Assembly: GCF_900120375.1 (NCBI RefSeq) | Contig: NZ_LT635480.1 | Coordinates: 124,001-188,000 of the forward strand | Direction of reading: 5' to 3' | Source of the DNA: Ndongobacter massiliensis | GTDB lineage: Bacteria > Bacillota > Clostridia > Tissierellales > Peptoniphilaceae | DNA: 64,000 nt | Shown: positions 14,320 through 20,140 of the stretch, one piece after another | Numbering within the stretch: the first letter of the stretch is position 1 | Layout: the number at the start of each line of letters is the position of its first letter | Notes under the pieces: generated by a model | The model's database searches: none | Told to the model about the DNA's origin: nothing | The model's input: the letters and a program-made list of their open reading frames with translations, nothing else | Position numbers and translations under genes: made by a program

Positions 14320-14342
14320 AGCACAGATATTTCTGTGCTTTT
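14319..14342 (+). terminator. intrinsic terminator inside the tRNA array
   Basis: AAGCACAGA (14319-14327) pairs perfectly with TCTGTGCTT (14332-14340), then TT. It sits directly after the CCA of tRNA-Glu and could attenuate transcription of the five tRNAs downstream. Confidence 0.65.
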
Positions 14343-14359
14343 ACAATGAAGATGGCGAT

Positions 14360-14437
14360 GGCCCGGTAGTTCAGTTGGTTTAGAATGCCAGCCTGTCACG
14401 CTGGAGGTCGTGGGTTCGAGCCCCATCCGGGTCGCCA
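14360..14437 (+). tRNA. tRNA-Asp (GTC)
   Basis: 78 nt; acceptor GGCCCGG/CCGGGTC, anticodon GTC, encoded CCA. Confidence 0.94.
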
Positions 14438-14452
14438 TTTCTTTTCTTTCGT

Positions 14453-14537
14453 GGGCGAGTTCCCGAGTGGCCAAAGGGGACGGACTGTAAATCCGTTAGC
14501 TTAGCTTTCAGTGGTTCAAATCCGCTCTCGCCCACCA
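14453..14537 (+). tRNA. tRNA-Tyr (GTA)
   Basis: 85-nt class II tRNA with a long variable arm, acceptor GGGCGAG/CTCGCCC, anticodon GTA, encoded CCA. Confidence 0.95.
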
Positions 14538-14540
14538 ATT

Positions 14541-14615
14541 GCGGCAGTGGCTCAGGGGTAGAGCATCGCCTTGCCAAGGCGAGGGTCGCGAGTTCGAATC
14601 TCGTCTGCCGCTCCA
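14541..14615 (+). tRNA. tRNA-Gly (GCC)
   Basis: 75 nt; acceptor GCGGCAG/CTGCCGC, anticodon GCC, encoded CCA. Confidence 0.95.
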
Positions 14616-14622
14616 ACCTCTT

Positions 14623-14696
14623 GCGGGTGTAGCTCAGTGGTAGAGCCCCAGCCTTCCAAGCTGGTTACGAGGGTTCGATTCCCTTCACCCGCTCCA
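14623..14696 (+). tRNA. tRNA-Gly (TCC)
   Basis: 74 nt; acceptor GCGGGTG/CACCCGC, anticodon TCC, encoded CCA. Confidence 0.95.
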
Positions 14697-14698
14697 AT

Positions 14699-14775
14699 GT
14701 GCCATTAGCTCAGCTGGATAGAGCGTCTGGCTACGGACCAGAAGGCCTGGGGTTCGAATCCTCAATGGCACGCCA
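14699..14775 (+). tRNA. tRNA-Arg (ACG), prophage integration target
   Basis: 77 nt; acceptor GTGCCAT/ATGGCAC, anticodon ACG, encoded CCA. Its 3' 45 bases (14731-14775) are the left attachment core and recur at 51298-51342. The phage keeps the tRNA intact because the core carried on its genome restores the 3' half. Confidence 0.96.
14731..14775 (+). repeat. attL core (45 bp)
   Basis: Begins CTACGGACCAGAAGG and ends at the tRNA CCA. Identical to 51298-51342; the flanking bases differ on both sides, which defines the limits. Confidence 0.95.
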
Positions 14776-14780
14776 GCAAG

Positions 14781-14816
14781 AAAACCGCTTGAAATCAATG
14801 GTTTCAGGCGGTTTTT
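14781..14816. terminator. bidirectional terminator between tRNA-Arg and int
   Basis: A 14-bp stem, AAAACCGCTTGAAA (14781-14794) with TTTCAGGCGGTTTT (14802-14815), one U-G pair and a seven-base loop. A on the left and T on the right let it work on both strands, ending the tRNA transcript and the minus-strand int transcript. It belongs to the phage side of attL. Confidence 0.85.
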
Positions 14817-14845
14817 CCTTTTGTACATTTGTTCGATTTTTTGCA

Positions 14846-14869
14846 TTTGTCCCCAGTTTTGTCCCCAGT
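14846..14869 (+). repeat. tandem 12-mers, probable integrase arm sites (left)
   Basis: TTTGTCCCCAGT occurs twice back to back (14846-14857, 14858-14869), right after the int stop codon and about 75 bp from the attL core. The same 12-mer occurs near attR at 51171-51182, with a partial copy before it. Position and repetition fit arm-type binding sites of a tyrosine integrase (inference). Confidence 0.7.
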
Positions 14870-15997
14870 TCAAAAATTTATCATTTTCTCCATGCCTTCT
14901 TTTGCGTCTCCGATCATCTGGTCGGTAACGTCGATGTAGTAAGAGAGCGTGATTTTGATATCGCTGTGTCCCATGAGGAGTTGGAGCATTTTGGGATTTA
15001 GGTTTCTTTCTGCCATGCGCGTTGCGAATGTGTGTCGGAAGTCGTATAAGGAGCAGCTAACCGCGGGGGTGATGAGGGATATCTTTTTTAAGTGATTACG
15101 CCCGCCGCGCTCATACACCGCCGTTTGGCGTAAAATGCGACATAGAGCGTGCCGTACAGCATTCATTGATGGTGTTCCGTCCGCCGACGGAAAAAGCCAT
15201 CCCTCTTTTGTCGTAAAAGCGGCGCTATCTCGCTGCGTGATGAGGACGCTGCGCAAAGTATCGGAGATCGGCAGGTCGCGCTTAGCTAACGCAGTTTTAA
15301 GCGTGGAGAAGCCATACGCGGTAATGCCGCGCCTGATGTGTAGCACGTCGTTTTTTAGATCGATATCACAAATTTTTAGTCCGAGCGCTTCGGATGGGCG
15401 CATTCCGGTCATTGCTAAAATGTGGAAATAATTTTCGTATTTTGACGCTTTTGCGGCGTCTAAAATGCGCTGCATATCCTCCGGAGCAATGACGCGGTTT
15501 CGCCCTTTTTTATCGGCAGCATCAAAGCGATAGATCAGTCCAAGCGTAGGGGAGACTATATCAAGTCCAATTGTATTTTGCGCCCATGCATAGGGCGCAG
15601 ATATACATAGGCGCACCTTTTTTACGGTCGAGGCGGCAATGCCTGTCTCTTCCGCGCGCGTCATGCAGTCGTAGACGTCCTTACGCTTGACCTTGTGGAG
15701 CTCTCTGTGCCCGATGTGCGGCTTTACGTATCGCCTGTATATCTGATCGCATGAGGTGTAATATGCTTTCGAGCATTTTGCGCGTACATAGTCCTGCATC
15801 CAAAGCGTAAAGAGGTCGTCAAAGGTCTGACTATATGCGACGGTTTTTGACGCCTTGTCGATCGCATCGCAGCGCTTCAAAAACGCGCCTTTTTTCTCCC
15901 TAGCGCGTGATCGCAATTCCACGCGATCTCCGTTTGCGTCGGTCGTGCGGTAGCGATAGCGCCCGTCGCTCCCTTTTATAACGTTATTTTTAGGCAT
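14870..15997 (-). CDS. int: Tyrosine-type site-specific integrase
   Basis: A 375-residue phage integrase catalysing integration and, with a directionality factor, excision at the tRNA-Arg site. It has an N-terminal AP2-like arm-binding region with a GSDGRYRYR start, a SAM-like core-binding domain (about residues 55-160) and a C-terminal catalytic domain with the first Arg in MTGMRPSEALGL, HxxR in YDFRHTFATR, His in MGHSD and the tyrosine nucleophile in LSYYIDV. ATG 15997 has AAAGGAGG upstream; a longer frame to 16039 exists but lacks a ribosome binding site. The leader can fold in two exclusive ways (16004-16063). Confidence 0.95.
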   Translation of the reverse strand: MPKNNVIKGSDGRYRYRTTDANGDRVELRSRAREKKGAFLKRCDAIDKASKTVAYSQTFDDLFTLWMQDYVRAKCSKAYYTSCDQIYRRYVKPHIGHRELHKVKRKDVYDCMTRAEETGIAASTVKKVRLCISAPYAWAQNTIGLDIVSPTLGLIYRFDAADKKGRNRVIAPEDMQRILDAAKASKYENYFHILAMTGMRPSEALGLKICDIDLKNDVLHIRRGITAYGFSTLKTALAKRDLPISDTLRSVLITQRDSAAFTTKEGWLFPSADGTPSMNAVRHALCRILRQTAVYERGGRNHLKKISLITPAVSCSLYDFRHTFATRMAERNLNPKMLQLLMGHSDIKITLSYYIDVTDQMIGDAKEGMEKMINF

Positions 15998-16003
15998 AAA
16001 AAA

Positions 16004-16063
16004 GCCTCCTTTCCACGGAGGCGATATGCTGCGCTGCAAAGCGTATTGGTTGACATATCGCCT
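16004..16063 (-). promoter_or_regulatory. int mRNA leader with two exclusive hairpins; hairpin module copy 0
   Basis: On the minus strand the int ribosome binding site is GGAGGC (16004-16009 on + reads GCCTCC). It can pair with GCCTCC (16017-16022 on + reads GGAGGC) around a seven-base loop, hiding the site. The same strand, extended to CATATCGCCT on the mRNA (16019-16028), can instead pair over 10 bp with AGGCGATATG (16054-16063), freeing it. The second hairpin is a member of the repeat family also found at 16690, 17263 and 18890. Switching is inferred. Confidence 0.6.
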
Positions 16064-16151
16064 GCTTTTTCCATTCCTATTAAAGTTTTCATCTTTTCTT
16101 GTAACTATAAATCTTCATTTTCGTCTCCAGTGTAATAATGGTTGCTTCTTG

Positions 16152-16240
16152 TGATATAATAATTACGCTACAAATCTTCAAAAGTTGACTTATGATGCGA
16201 TGTGGCCTATGAGTGGCAGCCGGGAATGCCCGGCTTTTTT
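16152..16240 (+). ncRNA. candidate small RNA or leader with terminator
   Basis: An extended -10 element TGATATAAT (16152-16160) is followed about 60 bp later by a perfect terminator hairpin GCCGGG/CCCGGC (16219-16224, 16229-16234) with six T. No reading frame of note lies between. The product would be roughly 75 nt; it could also be an attenuated leader of the DUF1828 gene that starts at 16265. No good -35 is visible. Confidence 0.45.
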
Positions 16241-16264
16241 AGACGGCATTAGAGGGAGGTGGGT

Positions 16265-16669
16265 ATGTCAAGCTTTATCGAAGACTATTCTGCTTGGTTC
16301 AAAAGTGAGCTATCCGAGACGAAGCTAGAGAATGGTCTTTTTGAGATCACCACGCCTTTTTTGGATCGTCATAATGACTACACACAAATCTATGTTAAGA
16401 CGCTTCCTAATGAAACGTATGAACTTTCTGATGGGGGGTACATTCTTTCGGACTTGGAGTTGTCTGGTCTTAATGTAACAACACCAAAAAGGAAAGAGTT
16501 GATCGACCAAGCAGTTATGAGATTCGGGGCCTCCATTGATTTAGATGGGCAAATTACAGTGTCTGTACAAGGAAAAAACTTTTTGCCGCAAGCGAAACAC
16601 CGTTTGATTCAGACAATGTTATCAGTCGATGATCTGTTTTACTTGTCAAAGGAGAATATCGATAGTTAA
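16265..16669 (+). CDS. DUF1828-domain protein, probably C-terminally shortened
   Basis: A 134-residue protein with the DUF1828 pattern: FEITTPFLDRHNDYTQIYV, then LSDGGYILSDLELSG and QTMLSVDDLFYLS. Full-length relatives that I know of usually carry a second domain (DUF1829) after the LFYL segment; here the frame stops nine residues later, next to hairpin module A, so the gene may have lost its 3' half. ATG 16265 follows GGGAGGTG; GTG 16259 is an alternative with worse spacing. It is the only cargo gene on the + strand in the lysogenic zone. Function unknown. Confidence 0.75.
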   Translation: MSSFIEDYSAWFKSELSETKLENGLFEITTPFLDRHNDYTQIYVKTLPNETYELSDGGYILSDLELSGLNVTTPKRKELIDQAVMRFGASIDLDGQITVSVQGKNFLPQAKHRLIQTMLSVDDLFYLSKENIDS

Positions 16670-16689
16670 ATCCTCTTTTTATTCAGATT

Positions 16690-16779
16690 GCGGAGGCGAT
16701 ATGCTATACTCTAAAGTGTATGGGTTGGCATATCACCTTCCTTTTTCCCGCTCTGCTGCAACAGGGCGGGGCTTTTTTG
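16690..16779 (+). repeat. hairpin-terminator module, copy A
   Basis: An outer stem GCGATATGC...GCATATCAC (one mismatch), an inner stem TATACT-CTAA-AGTGTA and a single-stranded TGGGTTG, then a terminator stem CCCGCTCTG/CAGGGCGGG (16747-16770) and six T. TGCTATACT (16702-16710) also reads as an extended -10 promoter for a + strand RNA of about 70 nt ending at the terminator. Confidence 0.8.
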
Positions 16780-16789
16780 TTAATACAAA

Positions 16790-17143
16790 TTATTGTTCCG
16801 GAACCGGTTCCTTTTTCATTTTAGCGAAAGCGACAAATTGCAGGATCATGGATGGGATCCCTACAAAGCCCCACAACGGCATCAGAATAAGCGCGACGGC
16901 ATATAAAATCGCAGAAATTAGCGTGATTGTACGATGGATCATAAAATACCCAATAGCATTCAAAATAACAGCGATCACCATTGCACACAAAGAAGGCATA
17001 ACTATCGCAAGCCCTATCGTTGCGCCTAGAGATTCAGCACCTGTTTTGGCACTACTCATTACGCCACCCGCGGCTCCTACCTCAATTACGACGGCTAAAA
17101 CACCAAGAATCAAGGCAATTAAACTTAGTTTGTTCTTTTTCAT
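16790..17143 (-). CDS. Small integral membrane protein, prophage cargo
   Basis: A 117-residue protein with four hydrophobic segments (about residues 6-27, 37-65 as one long or two short helices, 68-90 and 92-108) and a charged C-terminus KMKKEPVPEQ. ATG 17143 follows GGAGGAAATT; a TTG at 17155 would add four residues and overlaps that ribosome binding site. It lies between a relic of the immA 3' end (upstream in its reading direction) and module A. I do not recognise the family. A membrane cargo gene beside an immunity module is a plausible superinfection-exclusion factor, which is inference from position. Confidence 0.7.
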   Translation of the reverse strand: MKKNKLSLIALILGVLAVVIEVGAAGGVMSSAKTGAESLGATIGLAIVMPSLCAMVIAVILNAIGYFMIHRTITLISAILYAVALILMPLWGFVGIPSMILQFVAFAKMKKEPVPEQ

Positions 17144-17168
17144 AATTTCCTCCAAAATTTATTTTGCT

Positions 17169-17236
17169 GCGCTATTTAGCGCTTTTACAACCTACTTTGT
17201 TTCTATCCACTCTTCATACAGAAGCTCCGTTGCACG
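17169..17236 (-). pseudogene. relic of the 3' end of immA (copy B)
   Basis: On the minus strand the bases encode ATELLYEEWIETK and a stop, the same C-terminus as the intact ImmA at 19679. Homology also covers the small GCGC-flanked hairpin after the stop (17169-17190 compared with 19654-19676). Only the last codons are present, so this is a duplicated end, not a decayed full gene. Confidence 0.88.
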
Positions 17237-17262
17237 CGTGGTTTTCTTTTTTATTCAACTTT

Positions 17263-17347
17263 GCGGAAGCGATATGCTATACTCTAAAGTGTATGGGTTG
17301 GCATATCGCCTTCCTTTTTCTCCCCGTTCTGTTGCCGCAGAGCGGGG
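17263..17347 (+). repeat. hairpin-terminator module, copy B
   Basis: Almost identical to copy A: outer stem GGAAGCGATATGC/GCATATCG-C-CTTCC, inner stem TATACT-CTAA-AGTGTA and TGGGTTG. The terminator-like stem CCCCGTTCTG/CAGAGCGGGG (17322-17347) is kept but the T-run is lost. TGCTATACT (17275-17283) is again an extended -10. Confidence 0.8.
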
Positions 17348-17367
17348 AGTATACAATATATAGTGAC

Positions 17368-17395
17368 TTGAAAAACCGAGTAGTTTCGATATAAT
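17368..17395 (+). promoter_or_regulatory. promoter of the structured RNA
   Basis: TTGAAA (17368-17373), 16 bp spacing, TATAAT (17390-17395). The predicted start is about 17402, where the structured RNA begins. Confidence 0.75.
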
Positions 17396-17401
17396 ATTGG
17401 T

Positions 17402-17500
17402 ACAAAAGATAACTTGTGAAGGATGAAAGCTGAGTTCCCGAATGGGAGTAAGCCAATGGGTGAGAATTCTCATGCTCCTGGGGTTATCTTTTTTTTGTAC
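17402..17500 (+). ncRNA. structured non-coding RNA of about 100 nt, unknown family
   Basis: AAAAGATAAC (17404-17413) pairs with GTTATCTTTT (17483-17492) to close the molecule, and the closing strand runs into eight T, a terminator. Inside are two hairpins: TCCC-GAAT-GGGA (about 17435-17446) and TGAG-AATT-CTCA (17461-17472). Promoter, compact fold and terminator together point to a small RNA gene. It lies between module B and the converging rhuM gene. I do not match it to a known riboswitch, tracrRNA, retron or type III antitoxin. Confidence 0.65.
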
Positions 17501-17618
17501 ATTTTTAAGTCATCTTCGGTTCATGTTCTGGATGTTTTCAAGCGAAAGATATCTTCTGTAGGTTTATCATGCCATTGAGTTGGAATTCCGAGTGACGCAC
17601 TCGTCGGTGACAATATCG

Positions 17619-18632
17619 TCAATCTTCACTTGGTTCATCTTGTTTTTTCTCCTCGAACTTACGGCGAATTGCTTTGTCAAAGTCGGATATTATTTTCTGC
17701 GTTTTATTGAACACGTCATATTCGTGACTTGCTTTTAATTTCGCTTGCTTGCTTGAGATGCTACCTTTGCTTCCATCCGGAAGAACTTTGTATTTTCTGA
17801 AAGCTAAAAACTCATTAACAGAAGAGGCGAATTGCTCCATCGTAAAGGTGTTTTCCCTTTCCAAAAGATCTTCTATATAGTCAAAAAATCCGGATACATT
17901 TCGCTCTAATGCTCTTATTTCTTTTTCTGAAAGATAGTTTTTGGCTATCTGCGTGTCCATCTTTAAGATTCGTCCATCCGGGGCATTCGTCCATGTTTGA
18001 AGCCCCATGTTGTCTTTTGTATGATCTGCCTTGCTGTTAATAATTTCAGCAGCTGTCATTCCAGTAATCGCATAGTGAAACTTATTTTGCACCATGGCGT
18101 AAAAGCTTCTTGTCACTTCGGATTGAGGATCATAGTCGGTTGAAACTTCTGCAAAGATATCGGTTATCTTTTGCCAAATGCGCCGTTCGCTGGCTCGGAT
18201 GGAGCGGACACGTTCAACCAGCTCTTGGAAGTAATCTTTTCCAAACGGCCGCCCATTTTTGAGCATATCATCATTGAGAACAAAGCCTTTAACGATGTAT
18301 TCTTTAAGGGTCTTTGTTGCCCATTGCCGAAAACGGGTTGCCTTTTTAGAATTGACACGATAGCCGACTGCAATGATGGCATCGAGATTATAGAATGTCG
18401 TTGTGTAATTTTTCCCATCTGTGGCAGTTGTCAAAATTTCTTTGACAACTGTATCTTTAGGCAATTCTTGTTCGTCGAAAATGTTGTTGAGATGATAGCT
18501 AATAGACTGTTTTGTTACATCGAACAGTTCTCCCATTGCTTTCTGTGAGAGCCAGAACGTATCATCTTGAAACATCACATCAACTACAATGTTTCTATCA
18601 TCATCTTGATATAGAACAATCTTGTCGTTCAT
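17619..18632 (-). CDS. RhuM family protein, prophage cargo
   Basis: A 337-residue protein of the RhuM family, first named in a Salmonella pathogenicity island. N-terminal residues 1-130 carry the family pattern FWLSQKAMGELFDVTKQSIS, a helix-turn-helix-like segment, then TTFYNLDAIIAVGYRVNS, shared with Bro/KilA-N-type phage regulators; KATRFRQWATKTLKEYIVKGF follows. The C-terminal 150 residues are helical. The ribosome binding site is AAGGAGGGGGAAGG. Upstream lie direct CTGTCAC repeats (18753, 18781) and a CCTCTCC/GGAGAGG inverted repeat. RhuM proteins occur on many mobile elements; the molecular role is not established. In its reading direction it lies between immA relic C and the RNA gene. 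Confidence 0.88.
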   Translation of the reverse strand: MNDKIVLYQDDDRNIVVDVMFQDDTFWLSQKAMGELFDVTKQSISYHLNNIFDEQELPKDTVVKEILTTATDGKNYTTTFYNLDAIIAVGYRVNSKKATRFRQWATKTLKEYIVKGFVLNDDMLKNGRPFGKDYFQELVERVRSIRASERRIWQKITDIFAEVSTDYDPQSEVTRSFYAMVQNKFHYAITGMTAAEIINSKADHTKDNMGLQTWTNAPDGRILKMDTQIAKNYLSEKEIRALERNVSGFFDYIEDLLERENTFTMEQFASSVNEFLAFRKYKVLPDGSKGSISSKQAKLKASHEYDVFNKTQKIISDFDKAIRRKFEEKKQDEPSED

Positions 18633-18814
18633 ATCATCCTTCCCCCTCCTTATCGTTTCTTCGGGTGATAAACGTCGACTCTGATCTTTTTCATAATCCC
18701 TCTAAAAAAAAGTCCTCTCCGTGGTCCGCAGTGCCGTTGGCCTTATGCGTGGAGAGGTTCTGTCACATGTACTGTAACAAACTGTCACGAAAAAGGTCAA
18801 GCATTTTTCTTGTT

Positions 18815-18864
18815 ACGCCTACTTTGTTTCTATCCATTCCTCGTACAGAAGCTCCGTTGCGCGC
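18815..18864 (-). pseudogene. relic of the 3' end of immA (copy C)
   Basis: Encodes the same ATELLYEEWIETK-stop ending on the minus strand as the intact ImmA gene and relic B, then diverges at the same point (after the codons for RATE). It is followed by the shared TTCTTTTTTTATTCAACTTTGCGG lead-in of modules B and C. Confidence 0.85.
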
Positions 18865-18889
18865 GTGGCTTTCTTTTTTTATTCAACTT

Positions 18890-18979
18890 TGCGGAAGCGA
18901 TATGCTATACTATTAGATGTAGTGGTTGGCATATCGCCTTCCTTTTCCTCGCTCTGCTGCAACAGAGCGGGGCTTTTTT
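18890..18979 (+). repeat. hairpin-terminator module, copy C
   Basis: The outer stem GGAAGCGATATGC/GCATATCGCCTTCC is kept. The inner part is changed (CTATACTATTAGATGTAG) but still pairs in part, and GTGGTTG follows. The terminator stem CTCGCTCTG/CAGAGCGGG and six T are intact. The extended -10 TGCTATACT is at 18903-18911. Confidence 0.8.
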
Positions 18980-19027
18980 GATAAAATCTATTATTTTATT
19001 CTGACTATGTCTCAAACAATTGTTATT

Positions 19028-19627
19028 TTATTTTCCAACCTTCCACTGATGACCGCATTTCATACAGGTCACAATTATCTTTTTTGAAGAGAGTCCACCA
19101 AGCACAGCGCCAACCCCGCCGGTCAAGGCGCCACCAACAATGGCGCGCCCAACACTCAAACCTTTTTTATTTGCAAACACTTGTGTCGAACCACATTTTG
19201 GACAACGCACTGGAGCGTTTGCTTCTTGTTCCTTTAGTCTTTCTTGCTCTATACGCGCCTCTTCTTCGTGTCTCATACGTTCATTGACGGCTTCTTCATA
19301 GGTCTTCCCGCTGATGTTTTTGATTGGAATGCTTGTGTTTTCAGAAATCCATTTAATAAAATTGTCACCATTTGCAGTAATGTATTCATCATACATAAGG
19401 TTGATAGCATGTTTTTTTTGAGGACTTCCATTTTCCGATTTTTCAACAACTCGAATCATCCCAAGCGGATAATATTCGACGCACTCCACCTTATCAAAAG
19501 GCAAGTCAGCTTCTATGATAGGTGGCTTCTGCTTAAAAAAACTAAACTGCGTTTTTCCACACAAAAAACGATCTTCATGAAGTTCAATGAATTGATATTT
19601 TTGTTTTAGCGTTGCAATGACGGACAT
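19028..19627 (-). CDS. Zinc-ribbon protein with C-terminal glycine-rich segment, prophage cargo
   Basis: A 199-residue protein. Residues about 1-100 are predicted mixed alpha/beta with no known match. A highly charged helix rich in E and R follows (about 108-135), then a split zinc ribbon: CPKCGS near residue 141 and CMKCGHQW near the C-terminus. Between the two halves is a small-residue segment GRAIVGGALTGGVGAVLGG, a glycine-zipper-like stretch that could enter a membrane. ATG 19627 follows TAGGAGG. It lies directly after immA on the same strand with a 50-bp gap, so it may share the lysogenic transcript. Confidence 0.8.
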   Translation of the reverse strand: MSVIATLKQKYQFIELHEDRFLCGKTQFSFFKQKPPIIEADLPFDKVECVEYYPLGMIRVVEKSENGSPQKKHAINLMYDEYITANGDNFIKWISENTSIPIKNISGKTYEEAVNERMRHEEEARIEQERLKEQEANAPVRCPKCGSTQVFANKKGLSVGRAIVGGALTGGVGAVLGGLSSKKIIVTCMKCGHQWKVGK

Positions 19628-19678
19628 GTTTTTTCCTCCTATAATTATTTTAATCGCGCCATTTGGCGCTTTTACAAC

Positions 19679-20140
19679 CTATTTTGTTTCTATCCATTCC
19701 TCGTATAACAGTTCCGTTGCACGTTGCGAAATGCCAAGATCAAAAGCGGTTTGCTCGATTGTTGAGTCTTTATATTCGCTAAAGTCAAAACGTACATCTA
19801 AAAGTTTTAGCGCGAAGTAGTCAGCCTCATCTTCTTCGCGCGTTGGTCGGCGGTAGATACCGAAATGCGGCTCGAAGGAATTCTTGTGTAAAATGGCGTG
19901 ACCGATCTCGTGTGCTAGTACAAAAGAACGCATGGCTTCCGGGCAGGAAGAGGAAAGAAGTATGTGATATTTCCTGTTGCGGAAAGACAAAAAAGCAAAA
20001 TCACCATGCAAAAGTGGATTGCCCGCGTCTTTGATCGTCACGCGTATATCCAGTGCGCTTAGGATATCCCGAATACGGTTACTTCCTGCGTAATTTTTCA
20101 CATCTTGTGCACAGGCGGCGATTGCGTCTTTTTGAATCAT
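19679..20140 (-). CDS. immA: ImmA/IrrE-type metallopeptidase
   Basis: A 153-residue zinc peptidase. The catalytic HEIGH is at residues 77-81, with the third ligand in EEDEADYFALKLL near 105. Members cleave the partner phage or ICE repressor after DNA damage, as in ICEBs1 ImmA/ImmR. The start overlaps the repressor stop by 4 bp, so the protease and its likely substrate are translationally coupled. Its last 40-70 bp are duplicated at 17169-17236 and 18815-18864. Confidence 0.93.
   Translation of the reverse strand: MIQKDAIAACAQDVKNYAGSNRIRDILSALDIRVTIKDAGNPLLHGDFAFLSFRNRKYHILLSSSCPEAMRSFVLAHEIGHAILHKNSFEPHFGIYRRPTREEDEADYFALKLLDVRFDFSEYKDSTIEQTAFDLGISQRATELLYEEWIETK

Noticed and set aside
13968-14873. 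Minus-strand frames of 62-78 codons across the tRNA array
   Set aside because: They only translate repeated tRNA sequence (recurring GLEPTT-like strings); not genes.
17402-17500. Structured RNA as retron msr, tracrRNA or type III antitoxin
   Set aside because: No reverse transcriptase, Cas-like nuclease, tandem RNA repeats or ToxN-like gene nearby.
16265-18632. Calling the DUF1828 and RhuM genes a defence system
   Set aside because: Position makes an immunity role plausible, but neither family has an established anti-phage mechanism that I can cite, and there is no recognisable effector or nuclease domain.
18650-18694. 14-codon leader peptide on minus before rhuM (MKKIRVDVYHPKKR)
   Set aside because: It has AGAGGGATT upstream, but at this length it cannot be told from chance and shows no attenuator.
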